Shown: positions 41,290-51,589, counted from the first letter of the stretch. The stretch: 64,000 bases of DNA from Pseudomaricurvus alcaniphilus (GCF_011440395.1 NZ_JAAOIX010000008.1:223645-287644); one strand, 5' to 3'. The notes: generated by a model from the sequence alone, not told the origin. Numbers and translations are program-made.

Positions 41290-41315
41290 AAAAACGGGGC
41301 AGGATCACTGCCCCG
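41290..41315 (-). terminator. Attenuating terminator between ahpC and ahpF
   Basis: On the minus strand an 8-base perfect stem (41315-41308 with 41302-41295) with a 5-base loop is followed by five T residues. It lies 42 bases after ahpC and 19 bases before ahpF. This would set AhpC well above AhpF, which fits their usual unequal amounts. Confidence 0.8.
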
Positions 41316-41356
41316 GTATTCAGGGTTGGCGGGTGCGCCAGGGTAATGACGTCGGT

Positions 41357-41920
41357 TTAGATCTTGCCGACCAGGTCCAGGCTTGGAGTCAGGGTCGCCT
41401 GGCCTTCTTCCCAGGCAGCGGGGCAGACTTCGCCGTCGTGGGTGGCAACGTACTGGGCGGCCTTGACCTTGCGGACCATATCCTTGGCAGAGCGACCGAT
41501 ACCGAGGTCGTGGATTTCAGCTACCTTGATGATGCCGTCCGGGTTGACCAGGAAGGTGCCGCGCAGGGCCAGGGCTTCTTCTTCGATCATGACGTCAAAA
41601 CCACGGGTGATTTTGCCGGTGGGGTCGCCGATCATGGGGTAGTTGATCTTGCCAATGGATTCGCTGGTGTCGTGCCAGGCCTTGTGCACGAAGTGTGTGT
41701 CAGTGGAGACGGAGTAGACTTCTACGCCCAACTTCTGCAGCTCGTCGTAGTGCTTGGCCATATCTTCCAGCTCGGTGGGGCAGACGAAGGTAAAGTCGGC
41801 CGGGTAGAACAAAAAGATCGCCCACTTGCCGAGTACGTCCTGGTCGGTCACGGTGATGAAGTCACCGTTGTGGAAGGCCTGGGCCGTAAATTCAGGAATG
41901 CGGGTGTTGATTTTCGCCAT
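41357..41920 (-). CDS. ahpC: Peroxiredoxin AhpC (alkyl hydroperoxide reductase subunit C)
   Basis: AhpC reduces hydrogen peroxide and organic peroxides. The start is ATG at 41920 ([11 protein letters not shown]), preceded by GGAG at 9-base spacing, giving 187 residues, the E. coli length. The peroxidatic Cys47 is in FTFVCPTE and the resolving Cys166 in [10 protein letters not shown], so it is a typical 2-Cys enzyme. It is divergent from an OxyR paralogue. Confidence 0.97.
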   Translation of the reverse strand: MAKINTRIPEFTAQAFHNGDFITVTDQDVLGKWAIFLFYPADFTFVCPTELEDMAKHYDELQKLGVEVYSVSTDTHFVHKAWHDTSESIGKINYPMIGDPTGKITRGFDVMIEEEALALRGTFLVNPDGIIKVAEIHDLGIGRSAKDMVRKVKAAQYVATHDGEVCPAAWEEGQATLTPSLDLVGKI

Positions 41921-42034
41921 GAGTTGGATCTCCATTAAAAGTTCGGGTGTCTGCACAGGCATTACTGCATCTGCACTGGAAGGATAATAGCGAGCTTGAT
42001 TGTTCTGTTAAATTGAATAAAAATGATTATGATG

Positions 42035-42049
42035 TTCTATTTAATAGAA
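42035..42049. promoter_or_regulatory. Palindrome between ahpC and the second oxyR
   Basis: The 15-base palindrome TTCTATTTAATAGAA (7-base arms, one central base) lies in the AT-rich divergent gap. It is 36 bases before the OxyR2 start. It contains CTAT/ATAG but not in standard OxyR spacing, so it may be an operator for the paralogue. Confidence 0.45.
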
Positions 42050-42084
42050 TCACTGGATGAAATCTATTTCCCGAGTTTGCGACG

Positions 42085-42981
42085 ATGATTACCTTTAAAC
42101 AGTTGAGTTACGCACTAGCGGTGGAAAAAACCCGCCATTTCAAACAGGCCGCGGCGGAGTGCGCCATCTCCCAATCGGCGTTGAGCACGGCCATAACCGA
42201 GCTGGAGAGCCAGGTGGGGCTGCAGTTATTCGAGCGCGACAACAAGCGGGTGCTGGTGACTCCGGTGGGAGAACAATTCCTGGCCCGGGCCCGGGAGATT
42301 AAAATCCTGCTGGACGACCTGTACCGGTTTTCCGCCGCTGAGCGGGCGCCGCTGTCCTCCCCCCTGGGGTTGGGGGTGATCCCCACCATTGGGCCCTACT
42401 TGCTGCCCCGGGTGTTGCCGGCGGTGCGACGTCAATACCCCGACCTCCAGCTGCGCATCCAGGAGGACCAGAGTCATGTGCTGGTGGAGAAAGTGCGCAG
42501 TGGCGAGCTGGATACCGCAGTGCTAGCCCTGCCCTACGATCTGGCCGGTTTGCACGCCTTTGAATTCTGGCAGGAAGATTTTTACCTGGTGACCTACCCG
42601 GGCAGTCACCTGGCGGCGCACAAGCAGGTCAGCAGTGAGATGTTGCGCGACGAGCCCCTGCTGTTGCTGCAGGATGGCCACTGCCTGAAAGATCACGCCC
42701 TGGCGGCGTGCAAGTTTCAGCCGGCTGAAGTCACCCGCAGTGTCTCCGGCACCAGCCTCTATACCCTGCTGCAGATGGTGGCCGGCGGGCTGGGCTCTAC
42801 CTTTGTGCCGGAAATGGCGGTAGCCCAGCTCACCGGTGGCAGTCAGGAATATCGCCTGGCGCAATTGACGGAACCCGGGCCGCACCGCCGGCTGGCACTG
42901 ATATCGCGGCTCAACTACGCCGGCGCCGACAACCTGCTGCTGCTGGGCAAGCTGTTTCGCGCCCAGCTGTCAGGCGCGTAA
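42085..42981 (+). CDS. Second OxyR-type LysR-family regulator
   Basis: The 298-residue product has a LysR helix-turn-helix (FKQAAAECAISQSALSTAITELE) and the OxyR redox pair in DGHCLKDHALAAC at Cys200 and Cys209. It differs from the OxyR at 34905 in most other residues, so it is a diverged paralogue, not a recent copy. Its divergent position next to ahpC-ahpF makes control of that pair likely. Confidence 0.88.
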   Translation: MITFKQLSYALAVEKTRHFKQAAAECAISQSALSTAITELESQVGLQLFERDNKRVLVTPVGEQFLARAREIKILLDDLYRFSAAERAPLSSPLGLGVIPTIGPYLLPRVLPAVRRQYPDLQLRIQEDQSHVLVEKVRSGELDTAVLALPYDLAGLHAFEFWQEDFYLVTYPGSHLAAHKQVSSEMLRDEPLLLLQDGHCLKDHALAACKFQPAEVTRSVSGTSLYTLLQMVAGGLGSTFVPEMAVAQLTGGSQEYRLAQLTEPGPHRRLALISRLNYAGADNLLLLGKLFRAQLSGA

Positions 42982-43033
42982 TTGTCCGCTGAGGCAGTGG
43001 TTGGTTACGCAACGGTTACTCACGCAATTACTA

Positions 43034-44332
43034 CTACCGTCCCGCACCCTCAGTTGCTGGCTGCTCGGCGGTCTCGTTACTGTCGAACAGTTTCTGGTCC
43101 CAGGCATTCTCGGAGCGCGCCACCACCAGTGAGACCATGGAATCCCCGGTCAGGTTGACGGCGGTGCGAATCATATCCAGCAGTCGATCGACACCGATAA
43201 TCAGGGCGATGCCTTCCACCGGCAGGCCCACCTGTTGCAGTACCATGGCCAGGGTAATCAATCCTACCCCGGGCACTCCTGCGGTACCCACCGAGGCCAG
43301 GGTGGCGGTGAGTATCACCATCAGGTAACCGCTGATACCGATGTCAATTTGGTAGGCCTGGGCAATAAAGGCGGTGGCCACACCCTGCATTATCGCGGTG
43401 CCGTCCATATTGATGGTGGCCCCCAGCGGCACAGTAAAGGCCGCCACCCGGTTGTCGATGCCCAGCTTTTCTTCTGCTATGCGCAGGGTGACCGGCAGGG
43501 TGGCATTGCTGGAGGCGGTGCTGAAGCCGAACGCCAGCACCGGCCGTATGTGGCGGAAAAAGGTAATCGGATTGACCCGTGCCAGAGTGCGCAGCAGCAG
43601 TGTGTAGACACCGAAGGCGTGCAGCAACAGGGCCAGAACTACGGTAAAAAAGTACAAACCCAGATCCAGAATCGCCTCGGCACCCAGGTCGGCAAACAGT
43701 TTTGCCAGCAGGCAGAACACGCCGTAGGGTGCCAATTCCATCAGGATGCCCACCATTTTCATAATCACTTTGTCGAAGTCTTCAAACCAGCTGCTGACCC
43801 GCTGACCGGCCACACCGCAGCGCGAGATGGCGACGCCCATAAGCAGGGAAAAGACGATAACCTGCAGCATATTGCCCTCGGCCATGGCCTGGATGGGATT
43901 GCTGGGGACAATATTGACGATGACTTCCTTGAGGGAGGGGCGCTCGCTGGCGACAAAGGTGCTGGCCTCGCCGAGGCCGAAACCGTCACCGGGGCGCAAG
44001 ATACCGCCGAGAAACAGGGCGATGGAGATGGCGATGGCGGTGGTGAGCATATACAAGGCCAGGGTCTTGGCCGCCATCGCGCCCATGCGGGCATTGCTAC
44101 CGAGGTTGCTGGCGCCGCACACCAGCGACACAAACACCAGTGGTACGACCAGTAACTTTAGCGAGGCCACAAAGATACGCCCCACCACGTCGAACAGCCC
44201 GTAAACAATAAACTGATCGAGCCAGTGGTTGGCGGTGGCACCGAGCATCTGGCTGTTATTGGCGAAATTCAGCAGCGTACCCACCGCCAGCCCGGCAACC
44301 ATGGCGAGCAGTATCTTGGATGTCAGGCTCAT
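43034..44332 (-). CDS. Dicarboxylate/amino acid:cation symporter (DAACS/GltP family)
   Basis: DAACS carriers take up dicarboxylates or acidic amino acids with Na+ or H+. The 432-residue product has about 8-10 membrane segments. Diagnostic parts are FSTASSNATLPVTL (serine-rich re-entrant loop), NMDGTAIMQG and GVPGVGLITLAMVL. The exact substrate, glutamate/aspartate or C4 acids, is not decided by the sequence. Confidence 0.9.
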   Translation of the reverse strand: MSLTSKILLAMVAGLAVGTLLNFANNSQMLGATANHWLDQFIVYGLFDVVGRIFVASLKLLVVPLVFVSLVCGASNLGSNARMGAMAAKTLALYMLTTAIAISIALFLGGILRPGDGFGLGEASTFVASERPSLKEVIVNIVPSNPIQAMAEGNMLQVIVFSLLMGVAISRCGVAGQRVSSWFEDFDKVIMKMVGILMELAPYGVFCLLAKLFADLGAEAILDLGLYFFTVVLALLLHAFGVYTLLLRTLARVNPITFFRHIRPVLAFGFSTASSNATLPVTLRIAEEKLGIDNRVAAFTVPLGATINMDGTAIMQGVATAFIAQAYQIDIGISGYLMVILTATLASVGTAGVPGVGLITLAMVLQQVGLPVEGIALIIGVDRLLDMIRTAVNLTGDSMVSLVVARSENAWDQKLFDSNETAEQPATEGAGR

Positions 44333-44401
44333 AGGGTACCGTCCGTTCTGTGATTAACCGTTAGTGAGTGTCGATCGCGCAGGCCCAGCCAAGTGAGTGC
44401 T

Positions 44402-44674
44402 TCAATTGACAGCTTCCTTGAGTGCCTTGCCGGCTTTAAAGCCAACACTGTTACTGGCTGCAATCTCTATGCTGGCGCCGGTTTGCGGGTTGCGGCCGCT
44501 GCGGGCTGCTCGCTGGCGACGGCTAAAGGCGCCAAATCCGGGCAGGCTGACAGTGTCCTCGCGACTGAGGGCGTTGGTAATTTCTTCGAGGATGGCATCG
44601 ACCGCCGCGCCGGCACTATTTTTGTCCAGGTCAGTGCGCTCAGCTACCAGGGTGACCAAATCATTTTTCCGCAT
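44402..44674 (-). CDS. HU-family DNA-binding protein
   Basis: HU proteins bend and compact DNA. The 90-residue product starts MRKNDLVTLVAERTDLDKNSA and has the DNA-binding arm segment GFGAFSRRQRAARSGRNPQTG. Histone-like size and fold match. Its place near oxyR and recG recalls the hupP locus of Pseudomonas. IHF is excluded because its characteristic arm residues are absent. Confidence 0.92.
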   Translation of the reverse strand: MRKNDLVTLVAERTDLDKNSAGAAVDAILEEITNALSREDTVSLPGFGAFSRRQRAARSGRNPQTGASIEIAASNSVGFKAGKALKEAVN

Positions 44675-44732
44675 TATAAACTCCTAAATTGAACCATTAA
44701 TTTGTTATGATCGTCGCGCATTAAAGCAAGTG

Positions 44733-44750
44733 GCTTTACCCGGGTAAAGC
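44733..44750. promoter_or_regulatory. Perfect 18-base palindrome between HU and ubiC
   Basis: GCTTTACCC joins GGGTAAAGC with no spacer to form an exact 18-base palindrome. It lies 59 bases upstream of the HU start and 60 bases upstream of ubiC. A dimeric regulator operator is the likely meaning; which regulator is unknown. Confidence 0.6.
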
Positions 44751-44810
44751 ATTAACCGGTCGCCGAGGCCCAGGTCGCCGCGCCAGCGCGAGTGCTAGAC
44801 TGAATAATCT

Positions 44811-45605
44811 ATGGAATCCGTTACTCCTGTATATACCCCCGCTGCGAGAGCCAGCCTGCGGCGCCAGTGGTTTCCCGCCCGTATTATACTGGCGGGCCAG
44901 CCCCTGCTGGGCGACTGGCTGCTGGAGCCCGGCTCGCTTACCGCGCGACTGGTGCAATTCAGCCAGGGACGCTTTCAGGTTCGAGTGCTGGCCCAGTACT
45001 GGGGGGTGGCGGCCGCTTCGGAGAGTCGCCTGCTGGGTATTGCGCCGCGGGCCCGGGTACTGGTGCGCGAGGTTATCCTCGAGGGCTGTGGCCAGCCCTG
45101 GGTGTACGCCCGCAGTATACTGCCGCGCAGTTCGCTGACCGGCTCGTTACAGCAATTGTCCCGGCTGGATGCCAAGCCCCTGGGCAGCTGGCTGTTTAAA
45201 CAGCCTACCCTGCGCCGCGGACCGCTGCAAATATCCCGCTATTGTGTCGGCGACCAGCGCCTGGCGGTGCTGGGTTCAGAGGTGGACCTGGCTCACGCTC
45301 AGTCGCCGCTGCTGGGCCGGCGCTCGGTGTTTTATGTTGAGCAAAAACCAATTCTGGTGGGCGAAGTGTTTTTACCGGATTTTATGGGCAAATTGCATGC
45401 CGCGGATGGAAGCTCGGTCGGGCCGCGTTCGGTCGGGCCGCGTTCGGTCGGGTCGCGTTCGGTCGGGCCGCGTACGGTCGGGCCGCGTTCGGTCGGGCCG
45501 CGCTCGGTCGGGCCGCCTGCGATAGACTTTTGTGCAGCCGGGATGCCCACGACCGAATCGAGTTCAAGCATGCAGTTGGCGAGTGCAATATGCCAGGCAA
45601 TATAA
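44811..45605 (+). CDS. ubiC: Chorismate pyruvate-lyase UbiC with a repeat-rich C-terminal extension
   Basis: UbiC splits chorismate to 4-hydroxybenzoate and pyruvate, the first step of ubiquinone synthesis. Residues about 20-200 match the UbiC fold, with the RQVLVREV-like segment [15 protein letters not shown] and the end [24 protein letters not shown]. After that the frame continues through seven copies of a five-residue SVGPR repeat and a further tail, making 264 residues where about 165-190 is usual. It overlaps ubiA by 16 bases. Confidence 0.88.
   Translation: MESVTPVYTPAARASLRRQWFPARIILAGQPLLGDWLLEPGSLTARLVQFSQGRFQVRVLAQYWGVAAASESRLLGIAPRARVLVREVILEGCGQPWVYARSILPRSSLTGSLQQLSRLDAKPLGSWLFKQPTLRRGPLQISRYCVGDQRLAVLGSEVDLAHAQSPLLGRRSVFYVEQKPILVGEVFLPDFMGKLHAADGSSVGPRSVGPRSVGSRSVGPRTVGPRSVGPRSVGPPAIDFCAAGMPTTESSSSMQLASAICQAI
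45414..45516 (+). repeat. 15-base minisatellite inside the ubiC 3' end
   Basis: Seven units of TCGGTCGGGCCGCGT, the last one short by two bases, differ by single changes (45453, 45474, 45503). The 15-base period keeps the reading frame, giving the peptide SVGPR repeated. The number of copies can change without a frameshift. Confidence 0.95.
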
Positions 45606-46501
45606 AAATCAGGCGCGCGCTGGATCTTAACTGGCCTCGCGTTCGGCGCGAGTTTCCCCACTATTGGCAACTGATGCGGTTTGATCGCCCCATCGGTATC
45701 TTGCTGCTGCTGTGGCCCACCCTGTGGGCGCTGTGGTTAGCGGCGGACGGCTTTCCAAAACCCCATTTACTGGTGATTTTCGTGCTGGGGGTGGCGCTGA
45801 TGCGCGCCGCCGGATGTGTTATCAATGACTTTGCCGATCGCAAGGTGGATGGCAGTGTCAAGCGCACTCGCCAGCGCCCGCTGGTGACGGGTAAAGTGAG
45901 TTCGCGGGCGGCGCTGTGGCTGTTTGCCGGCCTCTGCCTGGCCTCCTTCGGGCTGGTCTTGTTCACCAACCGGCTCACGATCTTGCTGTCGCTGGTAGCG
46001 GTGGCGGTGGCCTTTTGCTACCCCTTTATGAAGCGCTACACCCATCTGCCGCAGTTGGTGCTGGGGGTGGCGTTCTCCTGGGGTATCCCCATGGCATTTG
46101 CCGCCCAGAGCGGCACTGTGCGGCCCGAGGCCTGGCTGGTCTTTACTCTTGCGGTGGTCTGGACTGTGGCCTACGACACCTTCTATGCCATGGTCGATCG
46201 GGACGACGACCTGCGCATCGGGGTGAAATCGACGGCTATTCTGTTCGGTGATATGGATCGAGTCATAACCGCAACACTGCAGGCGATAGTGGTGCTGGCA
46301 CTGGTGCTCACGGGGCAGCGGTTTGGACTGGGCTGGATCTATGATTTGAGCCTGGTGGCGGTGATGGCTCTGTTTGTCTACCAGCAGTTCCTTATCAGTG
46401 GGCGCGATCGAGACCAGTGCTTCAAGGCCTTCCTGAACAATAACTGGGTTGGGTTTGCGGTTTTTCTCGGTATCGCGCTGGACCTGGCACTGTTGAGATG
46501 A
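45590..46501 (+). CDS. ubiA: 4-hydroxybenzoate octaprenyltransferase UbiA
   Basis: UbiA is the membrane prenyltransferase that attaches the isoprenoid tail to 4-hydroxybenzoate. I start at ATG 45590 (MPGNIKIRR), 303 residues; the frame is open to 45530. The two aspartate-rich metal sites are NDFADRKVD and DRDDDLRIG, followed by KSTAILFGD. About nine membrane helices are visible. It follows and overlaps ubiC, the standard pair. Confidence 0.94.
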   Translation: MPGNIKIRRALDLNWPRVRREFPHYWQLMRFDRPIGILLLLWPTLWALWLAADGFPKPHLLVIFVLGVALMRAAGCVINDFADRKVDGSVKRTRQRPLVTGKVSSRAALWLFAGLCLASFGLVLFTNRLTILLSLVAVAVAFCYPFMKRYTHLPQLVLGVAFSWGIPMAFAAQSGTVRPEAWLVFTLAVVWTVAYDTFYAMVDRDDDLRIGVKSTAILFGDMDRVITATLQAIVVLALVLTGQRFGLGWIYDLSLVAVMALFVYQQFLISGRDRDQCFKAFLNNNWVGFAVFLGIALDLALLR

Positions 46502-46538
46502 CGGCTGACCCGCAGCCAGAGTAAACTCGGGGCCTGGC

Positions 46539-46556
46539 TTGTAACAAAATTGTAAC
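46539..46556 (+). promoter_or_regulatory. Pho box upstream of phoB
   Basis: TTGTAAC-AAAA-TTGTAAC is an exact direct repeat with the 7-4-7 spacing of a Pho box. It ends 14 bases before the phoB start. It differs from the CTGTCAT core by T to C/A changes, so affinity is uncertain; autoregulation of phoBR is the expected role. Confidence 0.65.
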
Positions 46557-46570
46557 CTGAAGGTAATTTA

Positions 46571-47314
46571 ATGAGCACTTCTGACAAGCGTTCAAGAGCA
46601 GGGAAGATGCCACAGAAAACAATTTTGATCGTAGATGACGAGACTCCCATTCGCGATATGCTGCGGGTTGCCCTGGAGATGGCAGATTATCACTGCCTGG
46701 AAGCCGCCGATGCCCAGTCCGCCCACAGCCTGATTGTTGACCGCAAACCGGATTTGATTTTACTCGACTGGATGTTACCAGGTACCAGTGGTATTGAGCT
46801 GGCCCGGCGCCTGAAGCGCGAGGAAGTGACCAGCCAGATCCCGGTGATCATGCTGACCGCCAAAGGTGAGGAAGACAACAAGGTGCAGGGCCTGGAAGTG
46901 GGGGCCGATGACTATATTACCAAGCCCTTCTCACCCCGGGAACTGGTGGCGCGGTTGAAGGCGGTACTGCGGCGTACCGATAATTTCAGCGACAACGGCC
47001 CCATCACCGTTGAGGGTTTAACCCTCGACCCTGCCAGCCACCGGATCACCATCAACGACCAACCGGTGCAAATGGGCCCGACCGAGTACCGCCTGCTGGA
47101 GTTTTTCCTGACCCACCAGGAGCGGGTCTATACCCGCAGCCAGCTGCTGGATCACGTCTGGGGCGGCAATGTCTACGTCGAGGAGCGCACCGTAGATGTG
47201 CACATTCGCCGCCTGCGCAAGGCATTGCAGCTTGATGGCCACGACCGCTTTGTGCAAACTGTGCGCGGCGCCGGTTATCGATTTTCCCTGAAGATCGCGG
47301 CGAGCGAAGCCTAG
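46571..47314 (+). CDS. phoB: Phosphate regulon response regulator PhoB
   Basis: PhoB activates phosphate-starvation genes when phosphorylated by PhoR. The 247-residue product has the receiver domain ([13 protein letters not shown]) with phospho-acceptor Asp66 in LLDWMLPG, and the OmpR-type winged helix ending [10 protein letters not shown]. The ATG at 46571 follows GAAGG; a second ATG at 46607 would remove the extra basic lead of 12 residues. It is followed by phoR. Confidence 0.95.
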   Translation: MSTSDKRSRAGKMPQKTILIVDDETPIRDMLRVALEMADYHCLEAADAQSAHSLIVDRKPDLILLDWMLPGTSGIELARRLKREEVTSQIPVIMLTAKGEEDNKVQGLEVGADDYITKPFSPRELVARLKAVLRRTDNFSDNGPITVEGLTLDPASHRITINDQPVQMGPTEYRLLEFFLTHQERVYTRSQLLDHVWGGNVYVEERTVDVHIRRLRKALQLDGHDRFVQTVRGAGYRFSLKIAASEA

Positions 47315-47364
47315 CTGCTCCGGCCATGGCCGAATTGTGCCAACCACAAAAGCGAGTACCGTAA

Positions 47365-48690
47365 TTGAACAGAGGCATTGCCGGTGAAGTCCGCATATTA
47401 GGGTTGCTGCTGCTGGTGTGCGCCGTGTTCGGAGCGGTCAATGGCTACCCCTTTATCACTATGGTTTTGGGCCTGCTCGGTTACCTGGGCTGGACCCTGT
47501 GGAATATCAGTCACCTCAGCCGCTGGCTGAGCAATAATTCCAGGCAGTTACCCCCGGATCTGCACGGTATCTGGGGTGAAATAGCGGATAGTATCGTCCA
47601 GTCCCAGCGCCAGCACCGGCGCGAGCGGGCCATGTTGCAGACGGTGATCAAGCGCGGCCAGGAAACCACCAGGGCGATTCGCGACGGTATCATCCTGCTC
47701 AATAGTGATGCTGAAATCGAGTGGTTCAACTCCGCCGCCACCCAGTTGGTGGGCTTGCGCAACCAGGATCAGGGCCAGTCACTGTTCAATTTTGTGCGCC
47801 ACCCCAGGTTTGTCCAGTATATGAACAAGAGCGACTTTAGCGAGCCGCTGGATCTGCCATCGCCGCAAAATGACGCCATGCGCCTGCAGTACCAGTTGAC
47901 GCGCTTTGGCCTGGGCGATTGCCTGGTGGTGGTGCGCGATGTCACCCGCTTGTACAAGCTGGAACAGATGCGCAAGGATTTTGTCGCCAATGTCTCCCAC
48001 GAATTGCGCACTCCGCTGACGGTGTTGCGCGGGTATGTGGAGACCCTCGGCATGAGCGAGGAGCTGCCGCCAAAATGGCAAAAGCCACTGCAGCAGATGG
48101 AGCAGCAGTCGGTGCGCATGTCCGCCCTGATCCAGGACCTGATCGAGCTGTCGCAGCTGGAAACCAACGAAAACCTGTCGACCCACCGGCCGGTGGATAT
48201 AAAGCTGCTATTGCAGACCGTGCAGAGCGATGCCCTCGCTCTCTCCGCTGACAGCAAACACCAGGTCAAACTCAAGTGCCCGGACGGCATTCAGCTGCTC
48301 GGCAGTGAGAAGGAATTGCAGAGTGCCTTTTCCAACCTGGTGTTTAACGCGGTTAAGTACTCGCCCGCCGGCACCGACATTACCATAACGGTGCGCAACC
48401 ATCCCCTCGGCCTGCTGGTGGCGGTCAAGGACAAGGGGCCGGGTATCGACAGCATCCACCTGCCGCGCCTGACCGAGCGTTTCTACCGGGTTAACAGCAG
48501 CCGCAATTCCAGCACCGGCGGCACCGGGCTGGGCCTGGCGATCGTGAAACACGTCATGCTGCGCCACAGCGGGCGCCTCAATATCAAGAGCCGGTTGGGC
48601 AAAGGCAGTACTTTTACCTGTATTTTTCCGATCCGGAAAATCCTGCCGGCAACTCAGTCGACAACTCAGTCCACAACTACAGAACCATAA
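47365..48690 (+). CDS. phoR: Phosphate regulon sensor histidine kinase PhoR
   Basis: PhoR phosphorylates PhoB when phosphate is low and is held back by PstSCAB-PhoU. The 441-residue product starts at TTG 47365 and has two N-terminal membrane helices, a PAS-like region (about residues 95-190), the H-box [13 protein letters not shown] with His212, and the ATPase motifs ([28 protein letters not shown]). Its last 14 bases overlap the end of ridA tail to tail. Confidence 0.95.
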   Translation: MNRGIAGEVRILGLLLLVCAVFGAVNGYPFITMVLGLLGYLGWTLWNISHLSRWLSNNSRQLPPDLHGIWGEIADSIVQSQRQHRRERAMLQTVIKRGQETTRAIRDGIILLNSDAEIEWFNSAATQLVGLRNQDQGQSLFNFVRHPRFVQYMNKSDFSEPLDLPSPQNDAMRLQYQLTRFGLGDCLVVVRDVTRLYKLEQMRKDFVANVSHELRTPLTVLRGYVETLGMSEELPPKWQKPLQQMEQQSVRMSALIQDLIELSQLETNENLSTHRPVDIKLLLQTVQSDALALSADSKHQVKLKCPDGIQLLGSEKELQSAFSNLVFNAVKYSPAGTDITITVRNHPLGLLVAVKDKGPGIDSIHLPRLTERFYRVNSSRNSSTGGTGLGLAIVKHVMLRHSGRLNIKSRLGKGSTFTCIFPIRKILPATQSTTQSTTTEP

Positions 48691-49060
48691 TCCCGTCGGC
48701 TTCCACCATGGCCCCTTTGGGCAATTGCTTGACTCCGACAGCGGCGCGGGCCGGGTAGGGCTCGGCAAAGTACTCAGCCATGACCTCGTTGATGAGCGGG
48801 AAATTGCCGAGGTCTTCCAGAAACAGATTCAATTTGACGATGTCCTGCAGGGAGCCGCCCGCCGCCTCGCATACTGCGCGCAGGTTCTTGAACATCTGGT
48901 GGGCCTGCTCCACAAAGCCGCCCTCGACCAGCTGCATGGTTGTCGGGTCCAGCGGAATCTGTCCGGACAAATAGGTGGTGGTGTTGACTTTTACCGCCTG
49001 GGAGTAAGTGCCAATGGCAGCGGGTGCCTTGGCGGTATTGATGATGGCTTTGTTGGTCAT
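48677..49060 (-). CDS. ridA: RidA-family reactive intermediate deaminase
   Basis: RidA hydrolyses reactive enamine/imine intermediates from PLP enzymes, such as 2-aminoacrylate. The 127-residue product has [14 protein letters not shown] at the N-terminus and ends with [25 protein letters not shown], including the catalytic Arg. It lies 50 bases downstream of spoT, the usual order. Confidence 0.95.
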   Translation of the reverse strand: MTNKAIINTAKAPAAIGTYSQAVKVNTTTYLSGQIPLDPTTMQLVEGGFVEQAHQMFKNLRAVCEAAGGSLQDIVKLNLFLEDLGNFPLINEVMAEYFAEPYPARAAVGVKQLPKGAMVEADGIMVL

Positions 49061-49110
49061 AGCGGGAATCCGTTTAACTTCTACTGACTGTAATTTATTG
49101 AGTGTAACAA

Positions 49111-51228
49111 TTAGCTTTTACTGCGGGTGATTTTGATTACGGCACTGATGGACTTCAGGCGCCGGATAATAGTGGCCAGGTGGACCCGGTTGTTCACACC
49201 GATGGTGAACATGATGACCGAATTGTGGGCATCGCGCTCATCCACATTGACGTTTTCTATATTTCCGCCCAGTTCGGCAATGCGGGTCGCGAGGCTGGCA
49301 ATAATGCCCCGTTCAGACTCTACTTCAACCCGAATGTCCGCTAAAAACTCGCCGCTGACATTGGCGGCCCAGCTGATACTGCTGATCTTTTCCGGGTTGT
49401 GGCGATACTCGCTGATATTACCGCAGGCTTCGCGATGCACAACCAGGCCTTTACCGGCGCTGATATGGGCGACGATATGGTCGCCGGGAATGGGGCGGCA
49501 GCAGCGAGCGAAGCTGATCATCAGGCTGTCGGCGGAATCGATGACCAGCGGCGGGTAGATCTCGGCCGCGGTGTTGGCGGGTAGACTGGCGTCCAGCAGT
49601 GTCTTGGCGACGGCGTGGGCAACGCGGTTGCCGAGACCGATGTTTTCCAGCAGGGTTTCCATATTGGGCATATTGCTGGCGCTGAGTAACAGTTGCTGCT
49701 GTTCTTCAGTGAGCTGACCGAAATCGATACCGCCATCCTGCAGTGCACGGCTCAAAAGGCGCTCGCCCAGCTGCACCGACTCGTGGTGGAGCTGGTGTTT
49801 AAGAAAATGGCGAATGCTGCTGCGGGCCCGGCCGGAGGCCACAAAGTTGAGCCAATTGGGGTTGGGTTGGGCGCCCGGTGAGGTGATGATGTGCACTTTC
49901 TGGCCACTCTGCAGCGGCTGTGACAGCGGCGCCAGGCGCTCGTTGATGCGGCAGGCGACACAGTGGTGGCCGATATCGGTATGCACCGCGTAGGCGAAGT
50001 CCACCGGCGTGGCGCCGCCGGGCAATTCGACAATCCTGCCCTTGGGGGTAAAGACGTAGACCTCATCCGGGAACAGGTCGATCTTGACGTTCTCGATAAA
50101 TTCCATGGAGTCGCCGGCCCGTTGCTGCATTTCCAACAGGCCCTGGATCCATTGGCGGGCGCGGGCGTGACTGCCCGGCGCAACGTCTTCACTGCCATCG
50201 GATTTGTACAGCCAGTGGGCGGCGATGCCGGAGTTGGCCATTTCGTCCATTTCCTTGGTGCGGATCTGGACCTCGATGGGCACCCCGTGCATCCCCACCA
50301 GCACCGTATGCAGGGATTGGTAGCCGTTGGACTTGGGAATCGCTATATAGTCGTTAAACTCGCTGATGACCGGCTTGTAGAGGTTGTGTACCGCGCCCAG
50401 CACCCGATAGCAGGTGTCGACGTTTTCGACGATGATGCGGAAGGCGTAGACATCCATGATCTCCTTGAACGACTTCTTCTTGGTTTTCATCTTTTGGTAG
50501 ATGCTGTAGAGATGCTTCTCCCGACCGATCACCAGGGCGTTGATGCCCTCTCGCTCGAGCCGGTACTCGATGGCATTCTGGATCTTCTCGACCAGCTCCT
50601 TGCGATTGCCCCGCGCCGCCCGCAGGGCGATCTGCAAGCGCTCACTGCGCAGCGGGTACATGGCGGCAAAACCGCGGTTTTCCAGCTCCAGGCGCACGTT
50701 GTTCATGCCCAGGCGCTGGGCTATGGGGGCGTAGATTTCCAGCGTCTCCTTGGCGATACGGCGCTTTTTCTCGGCCTTCAGGGCCCCCAGGGTGCGCATA
50801 TTGTGGAGTCGGTCAGCCAGCTTGACCAGGATCACGCGGATATCCTTGGCCATGGCCAGGGCCATCTTCTGGAAGTTCTCCGCCTGCTTTTGGGCCTGGG
50901 TTTCAAACTCGAACTGGGTCAGTTTGCTGACCCCGTCCACCAATTCCGCCACCGCCTCGCCAAACTGCTCGCTGAGGGCCTGCTTGGAGATGGTGGTGTC
51001 TTCGATAACGTCGTGCAGCATGGCAGCCATCAGGCTTTGATGGTCCATATGCATGCTGGCGAGGATGCTGGCAACTTCCAGCGGGTGAGTTACGTAGGGT
51101 TCGCCGCTGCGCCGTTTCTGCCCGGTGTGAGCCTGTTCGGCGTAATAATAGGCGCGCTTGACGCGATTGATTTGCTGAGGGTCAAGGTAAGATGAAAGCC
51201 GGTGACTGAGGGAGTCCAGAGTCTGCAT
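49111..51228 (-). CDS. spoT: Bifunctional (p)ppGpp synthetase/hydrolase SpoT
   Basis: SpoT makes and degrades (p)ppGpp in the stringent response. The 705-residue product has the HD hydrolase domain with His48 and HD at 72-73 ([11 protein letters not shown]), the synthetase domain ([17 protein letters not shown]), a TGS domain ([27 protein letters not shown]) and a C-terminal ACT domain. The intact HD site excludes RelA. The rpoZ-spoT-ridA order also fits spoT. Confidence 0.97.
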   Translation of the reverse strand: MQTLDSLSHRLSSYLDPQQINRVKRAYYYAEQAHTGQKRRSGEPYVTHPLEVASILASMHMDHQSLMAAMLHDVIEDTTISKQALSEQFGEAVAELVDGVSKLTQFEFETQAQKQAENFQKMALAMAKDIRVILVKLADRLHNMRTLGALKAEKKRRIAKETLEIYAPIAQRLGMNNVRLELENRGFAAMYPLRSERLQIALRAARGNRKELVEKIQNAIEYRLEREGINALVIGREKHLYSIYQKMKTKKKSFKEIMDVYAFRIIVENVDTCYRVLGAVHNLYKPVISEFNDYIAIPKSNGYQSLHTVLVGMHGVPIEVQIRTKEMDEMANSGIAAHWLYKSDGSEDVAPGSHARARQWIQGLLEMQQRAGDSMEFIENVKIDLFPDEVYVFTPKGRIVELPGGATPVDFAYAVHTDIGHHCVACRINERLAPLSQPLQSGQKVHIITSPGAQPNPNWLNFVASGRARSSIRHFLKHQLHHESVQLGERLLSRALQDGGIDFGQLTEEQQQLLLSASNMPNMETLLENIGLGNRVAHAVAKTLLDASLPANTAAEIYPPLVIDSADSLMISFARCCRPIPGDHIVAHISAGKGLVVHREACGNISEYRHNPEKISSISWAANVSGEFLADIRVEVESERGIIASLATRIAELGGNIENVNVDERDAHNSVIMFTIGVNNRVHLATIIRRLKSISAVIKITRSKS

Positions 51229-51331
51229 AGCGGGGTATTGGGGTTACCCCCTCAGTGGCCGCAGGCCAGCGCTGCCAGCTGCTGTGTAGAGCTGAAAAGC
51301 TGTGCCGGCCTGGAGCTGAAGGGCTGCCTGA

Positions 51332-51589
51332 CTAGAGCTGCAGGGCTGAATCATCGATAACCAGCTCATCGAATTCCTCTGGTTCATCTTTCTGGGTCAG
51401 GATGCTGGCATCGATCAGGCCCTCTTCAATCTCCCGCAGGGCGATAACGGTGGGCTTGTCGTTCTCTTCACTGACCATGGGGTCTTTGCCACCTACGGCC
51501 AGCTGGCGCGCACGCTTGCTGCCCACCAGAACCAGTTCAAAGCGGTTGTCAACGTGATTGAGACAGTCTTCTACAGTAATACGAGCCAT
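51332..51589 (-). CDS. rpoZ: RNA polymerase omega subunit RpoZ
   Basis: Omega helps assemble RNA polymerase and contributes to one ppGpp site. The 85-residue product begins [34 protein letters not shown], the family signature. It lies directly upstream of spoT and downstream of gmk. Confidence 0.97.
   Translation of the reverse strand: MARITVEDCLNHVDNRFELVLVGSKRARQLAVGGKDPMVSEENDKPTVIALREIEEGLIDASILTQKDEPEEFDELVIDDSALQL

Noticed and set aside
42001..42084. Full OxyR consensus site upstream of ahpC
   Set aside because: CTAT and ATAG elements occur but not with the 7-base spacings of the OxyR consensus, so only a palindrome is reported.
45414..45516. CRISPR-like array
   Set aside because: The 15-base units are directly adjacent without spacers and keep a reading frame, so this is a minisatellite.
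49963..51195. 410-codon plus-strand frame opposite spoT
   Set aside because: Antisense shadow of spoT, with no ribosome site or domain.
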